Shown: positions 47,600-60,400 of the stretch, in pieces | How the letters are laid out: the number at the start of each line of letters is the position of its first letter | Position numbering within the stretch: position 1 is the stretch's first letter | DNA from: Zygnema cylindricum | Lineage: Eukaryota > Streptophyta > Zygnematophyceae > Zygnematales > Zygnemataceae | Direction of reading: 5' to 3' | Assembly: GCA_037447655.1 (NCBI GenBank) | Contig: JBBHKE010003366.1 | Span: forward strand, 62,001 to 126,000 | DNA: 64,000 nucleotides | Translations under genes and position numbers: made by a program | The notes under the pieces: model-generated | What the model saw: the letters and a program-made list of their open reading frames with translations, nothing else | Told to the model about the DNA's origin: nothing | Databases searched by the model: none

Positions 47600-48880
47600 G
47601 GTTTTCCTCATTTTTTAGGCTAGCACATAAGGTTTAGATTTCACTTTTCTTAAAAAACAATTTATCGCGATCCCTTCCTCAATAGAAGTTAGATGATTCA
47701 CAACCAAATGATTCACCAAACTCGAGTTATGCAATAAAGCCTTTTTTTGATTTTTTCCTAGTTCGAACCAAAAAAATGAAAAATGCATAGTAGATGACAT
47801 CCAAAAGTCCCAAAAAGCAATACAATACAGAAAGTGCAACGTATTAAAACGCAAACTTTGCATTTTGTCGGGTTTTTTTTTTCCAAAATGTGTGCTTTTG
47901 GTCTAAATCAAACTAAACCAACTAAAATATTTGGAATGAGTTCGAAACTTAGACTTAGAGCAAACGACATATTCTACCGAACAAAATCTCTCGAAACCGT
48001 TGATGAAACACAAGAAATATGTACAACCCCATTTGACAAAGTATTGGTTTCCTTTTGTCGTTTTCCTAAAAAACTTAACGCCGTACTGCTAAAGTCACAG
48101 TCGTACAAAGAAATTGCAAAAATGGAGAGTACAACTTGCGTCAACGTCGAACTTAGAATGTACCACAAATCCTATTGTATTTTCCGACCCACGGCCACGT
48201 CATCTTCAAACTTTATCTTAAAACACTTCGGAGATGCTTTTTAAAATAAAGTAATATTGCTCCACAATTAGGAAAACAGATTCACACGCGTCAAAAAAAA
48301 TCAACGAGGAGAAGTAGATGGTTGTTTTTTTTTTCTGTTTACATCTTGTTTTTTTTTGTAGGGATTTAGAGGTTTCAATGCCATTCCACATAAAGGTGAA
48401 AAATATGTGAAGGCACCACCACTACTTATGTCTCTCTTACATTGCTCACCTTGCCTCTCCTTTACTCTTTCAAACTTCACTTTTCCGTGGCACCAGTAGA
48501 GGTAGGCACAATGTTTTGGGCGACCGCACAAGCGCAAACCAAGTCACACTGGAAGAAAACCAACAAACACGCCCAAAAAAAAAGATTTTATATTTTGCAA
48601 GAGCATGTGTGAATCAAGTCACGTTGGGATGAATCCAACAAACGCGCCGAAACAATGAATAAAATATTTTTTTACTTTGCAAGGGCCTCAAGAATCCTAA
48701 GTTTATTCATGGCGACCGAACAAGAGAGACAAACGCAAAAACATCTTATTCAACGATGAACAACTCATACCGGAAGGTTGTACATCTACCATGTCACGCA
48801 AGGACATGCGACGTACCAAAACGTTTCAAGAATGACGATGTGTATTGGGACGTACGAAAACAGTAAAAAAAAATATGGCT
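47600..48880. other. Intergenic DNA with a small R-family piece
   Basis: A 220-bp R-family fragment (48040-48260) is recognisable by TTGCGTCAACGTCGAACTTAG and CCGACCCACGGCCACGTC. The rest is AT-rich with several homopolymer runs and no gene. Confidence 0.55.
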
Positions 48881-48889
48881 TGTGAAGAC

Positions 48890-49790
48890 AGATTGTAGAC
48901 ATTGACAACTGTCACGAGCATGTCAGCTTATACAATTATCACAGCCTTAAGGAACAACTTTGTTGTTACGCATCGGGACACTCATGATGTGCTCCCGTGT
49001 GTTGAAGTAAGGGTTTTTTCTTGTCTTTTTTGTCCGGAACAGGGCCTCCAATGGGAAATCTGTTGTAGTACGAGAAAGTTGTGAAAACCATCGTACAATT
49101 TGCATCATCTTCAAACTTAAAACATACTACAACTTGTTGTCTTGCTCTTTTTGACCTAGTGCCACGTCATTCCAACTCACCTTCTAACTTTATCCGAAAA
49201 TGACTTGCGAGTCTAAGTAACGACAAACAACAACTAGGATTATTTTTTTGTACGTGTTGAAAAAACTTAAAACATCTTAACAAAACGCGGTGTTCACAAT
49301 CTAAAGTGTCCCTACCCAACGTGTACGAATTTTGTTCCGTGCAGGAGTCGTAGACGGGTCTCGGGCAACGGATGCCATTTTGCAAAAGCAACGTTGTGAA
49401 GCGCCCCTCTCTCCCTCTCCCATTCGCACTATCAATCTGATCTCTCACTTTTTGGAATGAAACATGGCAATTTCAGTATGCAATGAAAGAGATTTGGAAA
49501 ATGATTTTTTTTACTACCTTTGGGCATATTATGATAAGAAGTTGAGTGAGAAAAGTAGAAAAAACGAAACTTGGAAGCCGTGGCCGAAAGTTCTTAAATC
49601 AATGACGTCGACCTTGTCACTAGTGAGCATGCCGTCACAATGTCACAAATCCTTAGGCATCTACAATGTCACAAAAAACTAAACGTCTACAACCGTCGCT
49701 ATTTTGTAAACGTAAAAAATTGTCGTGAGGTTTGTAGTATTCTACAGCCGTCGCAAATTGTACCCACGTCTACAACCATCACAGTTTAAG
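48890..49790 (+). repeat. R-family repeat, copy 4
   Basis: Collinear with the other forward copies, from the ACTTTGTTGTTAC segment to the CGTCTACAACCRTCACA iterations (49685-49785). It ends directly at a MITE-like terminus at 49793. Confidence 0.7.
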
Positions 49791-49792
49791 GT

Positions 49793-49862
49793 CACCGTGA
49801 ATCTCTACTAGTGTTAATATCACTAATTCGACGCCCCCAAATTTTGATCCTCAAACCTAAAA

Positions 49863-49900
<38 letters not shown>

Positions 49901-50308
49901 CCTTTATGCTAATATAACTATTTTAATTAGCGTCAATGACTCTAATTTGGGCGATTTTTAAAGAGTGCAGTGTACGAAATGTGTTGGTCCGCACTAAAAC
50001 TGCATGTTTTTACGTTAAAAAAGAGTGTTAGATAACAACATCGAGACGGGAAACTGAGTGGCGTTACTATGGGAAGGCGCCCTCGTATTTGATTATAGTA
50101 ATAAAAACGGAATAAAATCACGCGAACTTGTTCTCACATGTTCAAAAGTCGACTATGTGAACGCAATCATTCGTGGCTACAATATGGGAATGCGTATTGA
50201 AATTAGTGTTAGGTGTATAAATTTGCGTTAGGCCATTGAACCCAAATTAGAGTGAATAACGCTAATTGTTCCTTTACACTAATTATTTTTTAACACTACA
50301 CTGTGTAT
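49793..50308. mobile_element. MITE-like element, copy 2, right end lost
   Basis: The left end CACCGTGAATCTCTACTAG and following GACGCCCCCAAATTTTGA match the copy at 56302. The right half matches it up to TTACACTAATTATTTTT, but the expected inverted terminus is replaced by another left-type terminus at 50309. A (TA)n microsatellite of about 15 repeats lies at 49866-49897. Confidence 0.6.
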
Positions 50309-50459
50309 CGCTAATAGTGTTAATTTTTGTTTTCGTCACTCTAAACATCTTTTCTCCGTACAAACTTGTCGAATTATGGATCTGACGGTTGCTATTAAAG
50401 CCAAGATTTTCATTTTCCAATAGGCGATCTCCATGTGAAAGCTGGACATGTTTTTATTG

Positions 50460-51268
50460 CTTTCCGCCATTGGAATAAAGTCATCCATATGGCCTCAGTG
50501 TGCATAATCACAGTCTTTCACCTTAGCGGCATCAAGGGCGGCCACCCTGCTTGACCAACGACTGTAGCCGATGTAGGGTTCGCCAAAACAATGCCACCAA
50601 AGATGCGACGGGCACCATCGAGCAAAATAAGATTGATCCGGCGCGACGGGATAAGAAAATCCTTGACGCACTGAAATGCCCCCCTCTGAAGCGATAGTTG
50701 CAACGCCGTTGCGAATAGTGTTGTGCGCCTGGATCACTTCTCCCACGTGGGAGCAACGAAGCGAATGGGTGCCATCGGACTCCAAGACACGCCCACAAGA
50801 GCAACCCAGAGAGCCAAGTAAAGGATGATGGGGGAGGCTAAGGCGAAACCGGAGGTCGTTGTTGACTTGAGAAGGTGTGAATCGAAGTGTGGATAAAATA
50901 GGTGTAGCGGATAGCCAAGCCCCAAAAGTAGGTCTACCAGAAGAGAGAAGACGGGCACGCGAAGAATAAGAGGGAAGCGCCTCGAGAAGCTCGGATTTTA
51001 TGTCGGCGACAAGCGCATCGGAAATCGATTCCTAGACACGCTCAACGGATTTTGTAACAAGGGTGGAAAGAACCGGCATATCCACTTGGGCGGGAGAAGG
51101 AATAGAACATGTCGCGTCCAATAGGAACTGTTGGAAGGCGAACACACAGTTTGGAACCCGAGGGACCACGGTGGCGAGAACGGAGGTGCCCCCAACCAAG
51201 AAGCGAGAAACAATTACATGGGCCGTACTCTTAGTACTTTCGCTAATAAAACCATCAAGCATTCTCAA
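50460..51268 (-). pseudogene. Zinc-finger / restriction-like endonuclease relic (retroelement carboxy-terminal type)
   Basis: One minus-strand frame from 51268 runs to about 50490 with a single stop near 51033 (after KSVERV). It contains FRLSLPHHPLLGSLGCSCGR, then HSLRCSHVGEVIQAHNTIRN, a CxC...H..C zinc-finger arrangement. After about 50700 the best match moves one frame (INLILLDGARRIFGGIVLAN, then PTSATVVGQA) and later returns (AALDAAKVKDCDYA). The pattern DL.L....R...D-V-V...PT is typical of a PD-(D/E)XK core. Here a Gly stands where the second acidic residue is expected. Similar carboxy-terminal segments follow reverse transcriptase in non-LTR retroelements; that placement is inference. 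Its GC content exceeds that of its surroundings. Confidence 0.65.
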
Positions 51269-51716
51269 AGTTCTTTTGGCGTATGCTTACACATCGTGCA
51301 TGTCTCACAATTATACATTCGTTTGTTGGTTGAATCCGGGTTTCCATTTGTCTTGCCGAACCAAACAATTTTGAGAATCGCCGAGACTGAACAAAACCTC
51401 AATAAATTGTGGAGGGAATTTTAGGAACCGATTTAACATCACATTTTGAGGTGAGAATCATAACTTTCAAACGCAACCGTCAAATTGACCATCCGACAAC
51501 TGTGCACGGAAAAAAAGTGTCTTTAGTGGCGAAGAAAACATTAAAGCTAAAAGCAACACATGTGTACTTTTGTATTGCACTGTAGTCGCCCATGGCTGCA
51601 CTCTCCTAGCGGCCTCCAACATTTTGCATGGTACCAACCCGGAGCTTTCCTCGCGAAGATTTGTGAGGATAGTGGCTTAGTTTAGCTCATTTCGATCTCT
51701 ACACACCGGGTTGAGT

Positions 51717-51893
51717 TCAATACAATACAATACAATGCAGCACAGTACAATACAATACGATACGATAATACAATCCGAGACGACACAATACAATACAAAA
51801 CAATATGATACTATGCAATAAATACAGTACAAGACAATACAGTACAATACAATACAGTACAGTAACATACAACACGATCCAATACTGTATAAT
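51717..51893. repeat. ATACA pentanucleotide microsatellite
   Basis: Degenerate CAATA/CAGTA pentamers fill this segment. The minus strand gives a long apparent reading frame of alternating Tyr, Cys, Ile and Val, which is an artefact of the repeat. Confidence 0.9.
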
Positions 51894-51899
51894 ACGGGA

Positions 51900-52265
51900 A
51901 TTCTCTTTGGGCTGACTAATACAATTGTGAGTCGCTATCCAAGGTTCTCAACAACGATTGGAAGCTTTTTTTCTTCTCTCTGTCCATGAAATAGTACTAC
52001 TTTGGAGCAATTCCAACACCCCCTTTTTTGTCACGTAGTTCTTGGGTGTCCTTGGAGTGCAAAGTGACCTTAAAAAAAACCTAATATACTCAGATTCAAC
52101 ACCAAGGATAAAAAATCCACCAAAATGAACAAGACATAATTGGAAAATCACATTCGTACAAGAGCAGTTTAAATAGTTTTTATCGGGCGGATATGATAAA
52201 TAAAGGCATTATATTCAACGCACATATTCAACCTGGCAGTTCACAAAGAGGTAAAGTAAATGTAG
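51900..52265. other. Intergenic DNA without recognised features
   Basis: No gene, RNA or repeat family recognised. Confidence 0.5.
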
Positions 52266-52269
52266 GCTA

Positions 52270-52525
52270 CATTGCCCATCATTATTAGCTTTAAAGATTT
52301 TTTAGTGTTAATACGAAATAATTTCATTTGATGCTAATTTAGTGCAAGGAGACGTGGCAGTTGTAGACCATTATACCATTGGGACTCAAGCTGGTTTACC
52401 ATCGCGCTTTTTAATTCAATTTGCTTTTGTTTTTTCATTAAATAGCGCTGTTAACACTATTTCATGATTTTCAGCCAAAAAAAATCGCTCCCAAATGAGT
52501 GTTAACTCTAATAACGATGGCAATG
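52270..52525. mobile_element. Short inverted-repeat element (256 bp)
   Basis: The left end CATTGCCCATCATTATTAG mirrors the right end TAATAACGATGGCAATG with two differences. Internal GTGTTAAT and GCTAATTTAGTG motifs resemble the interior of the CACCGTGAAT family, so this may be a related family with different outermost bases. Confidence 0.6.
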
Positions 52526-53035
52526 TGGTTGAAGTAGACAATAACCACACACATGAAATCAAACAGTTTAAACAGTTTTACTGATAAAAGGTTGACGGTA
52601 AAAATCTGGTTCAAATACTTGATTCATACTATTTGACGGGGAAGGGGTGCCTTTCCTACCCAAATTCTTGTCAAATTATCAAAGACGATCCCGGCTTTGA
52701 ACCTAAGAAATTTGGACTAAAAGTTGAGCTTCCTGACTCACATAAGGCAATCAAAAACGTCACATATATATATATCTTGTTTTCTTCTGAGTATTCTCAT
52801 TACACAGTTAAGGTCCGATACATGAAAATGCCTCCTGACAATAAAAAACTGACATGTTCAATAACCAGTAAAGCCTCTGCCTTTTCTCGACATTCATCCT
52901 TTTCTGACAAACTCACAATCTTTCAAAAAAAGGCACGTACATGAAAATTTTCCAACCAAAACATAACTTGCCAAACAAAAATTCGGCAAAACCTAATACA
53001 TAACACAATAATATGACGTAGGTCACCCTTTCCAT

Positions 53036-53140
53036 TTCGGGTTTCTTTGCACCTTTTAGAGTTTTTTTTGGATTTTCAGGGTTTTTTTGGAATTTTAGGG
53101 TTTTCTAAGGTTTTCGAGGGTGCTTTAGGGTTTTGTTCCA
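53036..53140. repeat. Degenerate telomere-like (TTTAGGG)n tract
   Basis: TTTTAGGGTTTT, CAGGGTTTTTTTGG, TAAGGTTTTCGAGGG and TTTAGGGTTTTG follow one another, close to the plant telomere repeat TTTAGGG but diverged. It ends five bases from the anthranilate synthase stop codon (53146-53148), so it lies in the presumed 3' UTR. Confidence 0.6.
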
Positions 53141-53145
53141 TGCTC

Positions 53146-54439
53146 TTAACATGATCCACCCTCGTTGTTAACAAATTGCTCTTCCGGTGAAAGAAATGCA
53201 GCTTCCGCTAAGTCAATGGCTCTCTCCAGTCCCGCGGCCTTGTTCACACATTCTTGATATTCTGACTCCGGGTTACTATCGGCCACTATTCCCGCCCCGG
53301 CTTGAAGGTGAACGACCCACTCCCGTCGATGCTTCACATCCTCATACGAATATAGTGTATCATATCGAGCAAAAGTGGGAAAAACCATAGTTCTTAGAGC
53401 TAAAGCAATGTCCATCTCGCCCGTGAAGGAAACATAACCCATTCCTCCACTGTAAGGTCCTCGCCTTGTCGGTTCGAGCTCGTCTATTAGCTCCATGGCT
53501 CGAACTTTCGGTGCTCCACTAACGGTTCCGACGGGTAAAGCAGCTCGAAGAGCGTCCCAGCAAGTGAGATTATCCAAGAGCTCTCCGGTTACCTGCTCTC
53601 TCTCTCTCACAAGTACATTTCGATGTCAGACTGAAGCCTTTCTTTTTGATAATAACAGACTGTCGCCTTTCTTTATGAAATTAACAGTCAGTAACCTTCT
53701 TTCGGAACAGCAAATTCGGCCAAAGGACTATAACCGTCCTTTTTCCCAAGCGGAATTTTTACTCGCGAGACTGTAACCCTTACTTGTAACTGTTAATCTA
53801 AAAAGGCGCGTCTTTCAACAGCGAATGGCTAGTGAAATTCAAGAAAAAAAAATAATTGAAAAGTGATATAACACAAGGATCTCAAGGCCATATTTTTTCC
53901 CAAAACATCAGGAATAAAATGACCAGTGCAAGTACAAAGAGTCCCAAGGACTATCAAATTGGGATTTGGATGCGTCAAATAATGTTCACCTCCGCAGATG
54001 AATCCTTTTGTAAATACCAACTAGTCCTTCATCTTTCAAAAACAGAAACAGAGGACCATTACAGGTGACCAACACAAACTCCCTCCATAGAGGACACGAA
54101 ATATAACAATACTTTTTAAGCTAGACTGGCAAATTTGGAGAGGAGAGAGAGAGGTCCGTACCGTAGAACTGATGTGCATGACATGGGAATAACGCTCAAT
54201 ATCCATCAGCTTCTCTACACGTACCGTTCCAGCTTTTGAAACCTAAAAATAGACCCACAGTCAACAAGAGTCAAATGAGAGGTAGAAGATTTTACAACAT
54301 TAAGCTGTTAGTGTATTTGCAACATCATAAAAAAGTTTGTGGTGCGATAAACTGCAGTTTAGAGCTACCCACTCTCATATGAATACTCAACCTCAAACAT
54401 ATTTGTTAGCGTTGGGTATCGAGGACCGTTTGCCGATAT

Positions 54440-54473
<34 letters not shown>

Positions 54474-57400
54474 ATTTCAGGTACCCGATAATCGATATAT
54501 CGATTATCAAAACATAGCGATATATCGTATCGCCAATATATCGAGGCAGTAAAAAAAAAATAAAAAAAAAATTATCACGGGCTCCAAAGTCACGTGCCTT
54601 CGGACAAGGTGACCGTAAAATCTTTGCCAAAAAGAAATACGGTTTTTTCATGGAAGTCAGCAGAGTGAAGGAGATCTCTGAGGTACATTGACGCGGTACA
54701 CTTGCGAAGTACACGTACATCATACGCAAGTACGGATTTCCATACGCAAATGGTCGGTTTTCAAATCTTTGACGATTTTAGAGATTTGATTGCCACTCAA
54801 ATCAAAACACGTATGTAAAAACTTGTTTACAGACGATACGCGATGTAACCGAGGCCTCTGTAATACAGAAATTATGCTGTCCGTACTATTACAGAGAGAC
54901 CTCCTTATGTAACCATACCCCAAATAAGTAATTATATGAATTACAGAATTAGTACTTTTTTGTCGTTTTCATTTTGCGGCGTCTACCTTTAAGTCACGGA
55001 ACGTAAATCACGTCGTACGTGGCGTATCAGACAATTTGTCTTTTTCGCTAAAATAACATATTATATAAAAATATAAAATATTAAATTTGAAAAATACTAT
55101 ATATCGCGATATTTATCGCGATAATTTATGTTGGTCCCGGTACGATATATCGAGGATTCTGTTCGATCGATATTCGATATATCGAATATCGAAATTATCG
55201 CGATTTGAATTTACCCGATACCCAACACTAATATTTGTCGATTTTCTCCCAAATTCCTCAACATTACATTAATACAGAACATCAAAAGTTTACGACCTCC
55301 TATCCTTAATATCTACAAATTAATATGCATAATACCCCGAACCTGTGAGAACAATGCTTGTATGGTTTTCAAAAATTCGTCAGTAGATGGTCAATGTCAT
55401 CAACAAACAGCATCCTCCATTTCCATTATTTAACTCCGAAACCCAATAACCATAAAAGGAGTATTTACTAATACGCATGTAAGTACAATTTTACCTTTCC
55501 AACATCATTGCGGCCGAGATCCACAAGCATGACATGTTCCGCACATTCTTTTTCGTCTGCTAGCAAATCCTCAGCCAATGCTGCGTCCTGTTCAGGAGTG
55601 ACACCTCGTCTTCTTGTGCCGGCCAATGGTCGGTTCACAACTCGTCTCTATAAAAGCCGAAAAGCTCACATCAGTTTTGTCAGGCCACGACAAACTGTTA
55701 ACAGTTAAACTGATAGACACTCAATCCCAGTTAAAATCTGCATCGAAATGCTTAGGTGCAGCATCAATTTAAACAGAAAAGTACATTTCATACATGTAGT
55801 ACTAATACAAGCATACATGTAATTACCAAACTCCTTATTTTCATCCGTACGCATTTATTCCAGGAACTTTTGTTAACCAATGACAGACTAGCAGTGACAT
55901 GGCTAACACGTTTGAGCGTTGTGCTTCAACATTGAAACAATTGTTCAAACATTTAATGGTTCGGAGGAGCCGTTTAAACACAATACAGCTCTCACAGTAT
56001 TAACAGAGCTCATCTCTACAAAAAGAGGTGGTATTTTTGCATCTAAATGGCGATTCAATGACTGCATGTGCATAAAGGCCTTAGAGCAGCACTCCGTTGG
56101 GGAGTTGCAACATAGTTCAAAAGTTGAATATGTATAGGCCTACTAGTTGCATATTATGCGTATTTAAGTTCGCAAAGTCCACATGTAACATGGATTTTCC
56201 ATGTCGACAAACTAAAGGACAAAGAATAACACGTACTTCGAGCAATCCAACAGTTAGAATTAGAGACACTAACGTGTAGATTTTCTGTCCGGTTGCCTCA
56301 ACTACACCGTGAATTGTTATTAGCCTTATGTACTCTATATCGGCACCCCAAAATTTTGACATTGATACCTTAAATATAATAAGTTACACTATTTAAGGAC
56401 GTGGACCATAATTTGCCACATCTCCTGGCACTAAATTAGAATGAATGACGCTAATTTTTTCTTTACTCTAATAATTTCTATACGCTAATAACGATTCAAG
56501 GTGTAGTGTCGATATTCTTGCTCGATTTTTTTGTCTTGGGAACATGTGACGTCACATCAGCATCTGACATTAGGGTGGTGGGCCTCGACCTGACATGCTT
56601 TCGTGAGCTACCATACATATACTCGTAAAATATCAGTTTTCCATTGTGTGAATTTTACCGACAAAAATGCCAGCTTTTGAACTGTGGGTTGTAATATCTA
56701 CATGTGTTACTCGTTGAAACAAAGTGAAGAGAACAGTTTCACCGCAAAATCATCGACACAGTTAAAACTGTTTACCAGTTAAAACTGGCTGTTTGCCTTT
56801 CACAATTTTAAAACCTGTGAACTCATGCAACAATATGTTCATCTCGACCTTGCACATATAAAAGATAAACCTCTTCTGGCTGAATAAGGAAGGAACCATC
56901 AGGAAAAAAAAACCATTGCATAAGAAAATCCAGAATCGCAGAGAATACACATCACGAACAGATAAGGTAGAAAGGGAAATAAATAAGGAAAACAGAATGA
57001 ACTGAGTTTAGTAAGTCGACTCACTTCAGGTGCTATTCGACAAAGAATTTCTGGACTAGAAGCCACCAAAATGCAGCCACGTGTCTGCACCAAATGATTC
57101 ACATACAATTCAATCATCAGATAACCGCCCTGTGATTGGCAACAAAGTAAACAACATATTCATACATAAATAAGCCAATTTCACGTTTGTCTTTCACGTG
57201 TTTTCCACCTCAGCCTCTAAGTCTACTACAGACCACCTGCCTACTGATGATGAAGCATTAAAACATCAAATTTCGGAACTCCCTCAAACAAAAACTCTTG
57301 AAAGTGTTCTAACATAGAGAGAACAGTTTAGTGTCTAAATGCTTTTTCACACAAAAACTCAAATTGTTGAGTCTGTCGTTCCCAAAAACTGCAGAAGTCC

Positions 57401-60400
57401 TACAAAAGCTTTAAAAGAATGATAGCAAATAAATTAAGGAGACAACAAACCAAACTCACCTGAAGGTAAGTGAGGTATGGACTCGGGTTGACGATCCGCA
57501 AAGCACGGTAAACCTCAAAGGGATCTGAAAATGTCCGGCGTTCAAACCGCTGACTTAACACAATTTGAAAAATATCTCCAGCCAGTATGTGTTCCTTAGC
57601 CTTTTCTACAGCGCTCTTGTATTCATTTTTCGACATATTGGCCTCCTTCACACGAGCACCAAACTGCTCCACAGCCAAATCAACAGAGCCGGAGAGAAGC
57701 CGGGGCCTGAAAACCAGCCATAGTTTCCCTAGAAAAGATCAGGACAGCACAAAAAAGAAGAGAAACAGAGAGTCTGGTCTGCAGACTCAGATTTTTCATA
57801 TGGTAGAAAAAAAAGGCCATGGATTCTCTAACAAGGATGAGAATACATCGTGAAAGAAGTCCAAGAGAGGAACTAATCTTAGGAAGGATAAAGCTGTGAT
57901 TTTTCTAGCAAGGATCAGGCAGGACGAAAGGGAAGGCAGAAAAAGAAACTAAATTGCAACCTCAGATTTCCATAACAAGTTAGGTCAAAGAGGAACTAGT
58001 CTACAATCTTAGATTCCTATGGGACCGAGGAAACGGCTTCACGACCGGACCTACGAAAAGGAGAGCAACAGAAACTGTAATCTTAGGTTCCTTGAGACTG
58101 AGAAAAAACTGTAAGATTAAGTAGCAACGATTAAGATGGGATAAAAAATGACAAATAAAAAAAAAACTAATTGGCAATCCCAGACACTGAAAAAAAGACC
58201 TAAATTTTCTATAGTAAGGATCAGGATGGAACGCGAAGGCAGAATGAAGATCTGAAATGTGATCACAAATTTCTTGCAGAACACAACGGATTAGAACATT
58301 CTATTTCTACTCTATTCTATTCTATGTACTATTTTCTATATGAAGAAAAGATACTCACGCCATGCATGGCTGAAGTCGTCCAACTAAAGCATTGAGACGC
58401 TTTTTTCCGTTGCTGTATGCCTCCTCTACTGAATCAAATTTGAGAAGATGAACCCAGCAAACGACAAAGACAACCTACAGAGATAGGGGAAGGAAGTCAC
58501 AGGACATGAAAAAAACTAAATTAGAATAAAAAATATTGGTCAAAAGTCATCCTCACAATTGTTCGGCCCTAAAACCAGCAGCATTTCCTCAGACTGAGAA
58601 CATAGTTCACGGTTCCTTTGGATGCCCGGAATCCACTCCAATGTTCAATGAGTTGAAAATTTTAATTTCGAAAGAAAACGCCTTGCTAAACCCAAGAATT
58701 GAGTGGACAGGTAAAAATTCAAACAGAACAGTTTAGTTTGCAAACATTCTTTTTTTCAGAATGCTCAACTACGTCATCGGTAACATATCATACACTATCG
58801 ATTTCAATTCAAAGGTAGGACAAACCAATACTGCAATTTAACGGATATCGAAATGTCGACAGAAACTTACTTTGTTGACATGGTCAAAAACAACCACATC
58901 GTTATACAGTCCTAAATGAATATCTGGCAAACCCCTGTCGTCTTCAGGAGCTTTATCAAATGGGAGTTTCCGTTTTTCTACATAACGCACAGTATCGTAG
59001 GAAGTATATCCCACCCATCCACCTGCAAGAACCCCCCTTCCCTTTTTTCATTATGTGACTTACCTCCATTGAATCGACTAAGTGTAAAGATGAAAAAAAA
59101 TGAAGAACTGAGTAATTACTGTAAAACATTCAGATAAAGGTTGGGCCGAACAATCCATGGAAATAGACAAGACATCATATACACCAGCTTAGGCTTTTAG
59201 AACATCTAACATGATCAAGAGTTTACTCTGACAATAACTTATTGAAAATCTCGATGGCTGAAAATCACACAACTCACATCGTTACTTCAAGACTTCTACT
59301 TTTAAACAAGAACATGATGAACACCGATCACAATGTAACAAAACGGTGAGGATAGCTTCGAACAACAAGTAGAAAGAGAAATTGAAAAATTGAAAACAAG
59401 ATTGGCTCATCTTTTCCTCTCAATTGAAAAATGTTTTCCTAAGAGGCAAACTATGGAAAAGACTATTCGTGATTATCTGGATTTGAACAAAATACATTAG
59501 AAACAAAAAGGTATACCCCACACGCCTCATTTATTTCATGACAACAGAAAAGGTATTCCAATGGAAAGTACCCATGCATACAGTTTCTCATTAGAATTAG
59601 TTCATAACCCAACCAATGAGTAGGGTTTTTTAGGATTGCATGAGACATACCACAAAAAGCCTTGGGAAGACCCTCAACTGGTGCAGGTTTCCATTCTGCT
59701 GAAAGGTCCCCAGGTGTCTTCATGGGATCTTCCGAAAGAGTTTCTACCCGAGTTCCTGCTGTGTGATCGAGAACTGTCACAAGATCCTCTTTTGCAATAA
59801 TCTCCATAGCTGGTTGTGCCCCAACATAGCTGTATCGACCCTGATGCCAAGAAACGGGATAAAAAATAAATTGTAAGTACAGCTATAAAGTAACACCGTT
59901 AATGTTGTACCGGAAAAACTCTCTCATGAAAAAGTACAATAGTTGTCATCTAAAGTCCACGGGTGTACAAAACTATGTGTGCGTACACTATGTCCATGGT
60001 TGACATGTAGTTTAATGAGCAGTTTACTACATGTACTTCAGCTCAAGTAAGTTAATGAAGAAAGAGAATCTATAGGACCTTGTGACAGTAGGGACAGGGC
60101 CGGATGACACTACAGCTGTTATGCTTTCATCAAGGGAACAGAAACAGATTGTAGAGAGAAAGAAAAGAGGCAAGGTTCAGTTTTAGCCTCTAGGCTTATG
60201 CAAACCTGTAACATACTGCAACTGAAATGATAAAAGTCAATCTAGATTATCCAGTTTCAGTCCAAAGATTTTTTCAGGGAGGAGTGAAGTCAGGAAAATG
60301 AGCAAATTGTAGGCATCATTTTCTTTTTTCCTTCCCCTTCCGCTGTTCAGTTTAGCCTTCACGTGCTGATAGATGTAATTTTAGAATACCATTGTCTCAG

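Noticed and set aside
51677-51868. Tyr/Cys/Ile/Val-rich minus-strand frame
   Set aside because: It is the translation of an ATACA pentanucleotide microsatellite.
57060-57132. Longer version of the ASA exon beginning [15 protein letters not shown]
   Set aside because: The acceptor GGTGCAG at 57085 gives a direct in-phase join LTYLQ to TRGCILVAS as in the family; the longer form would insert extra residues in a conserved loop.
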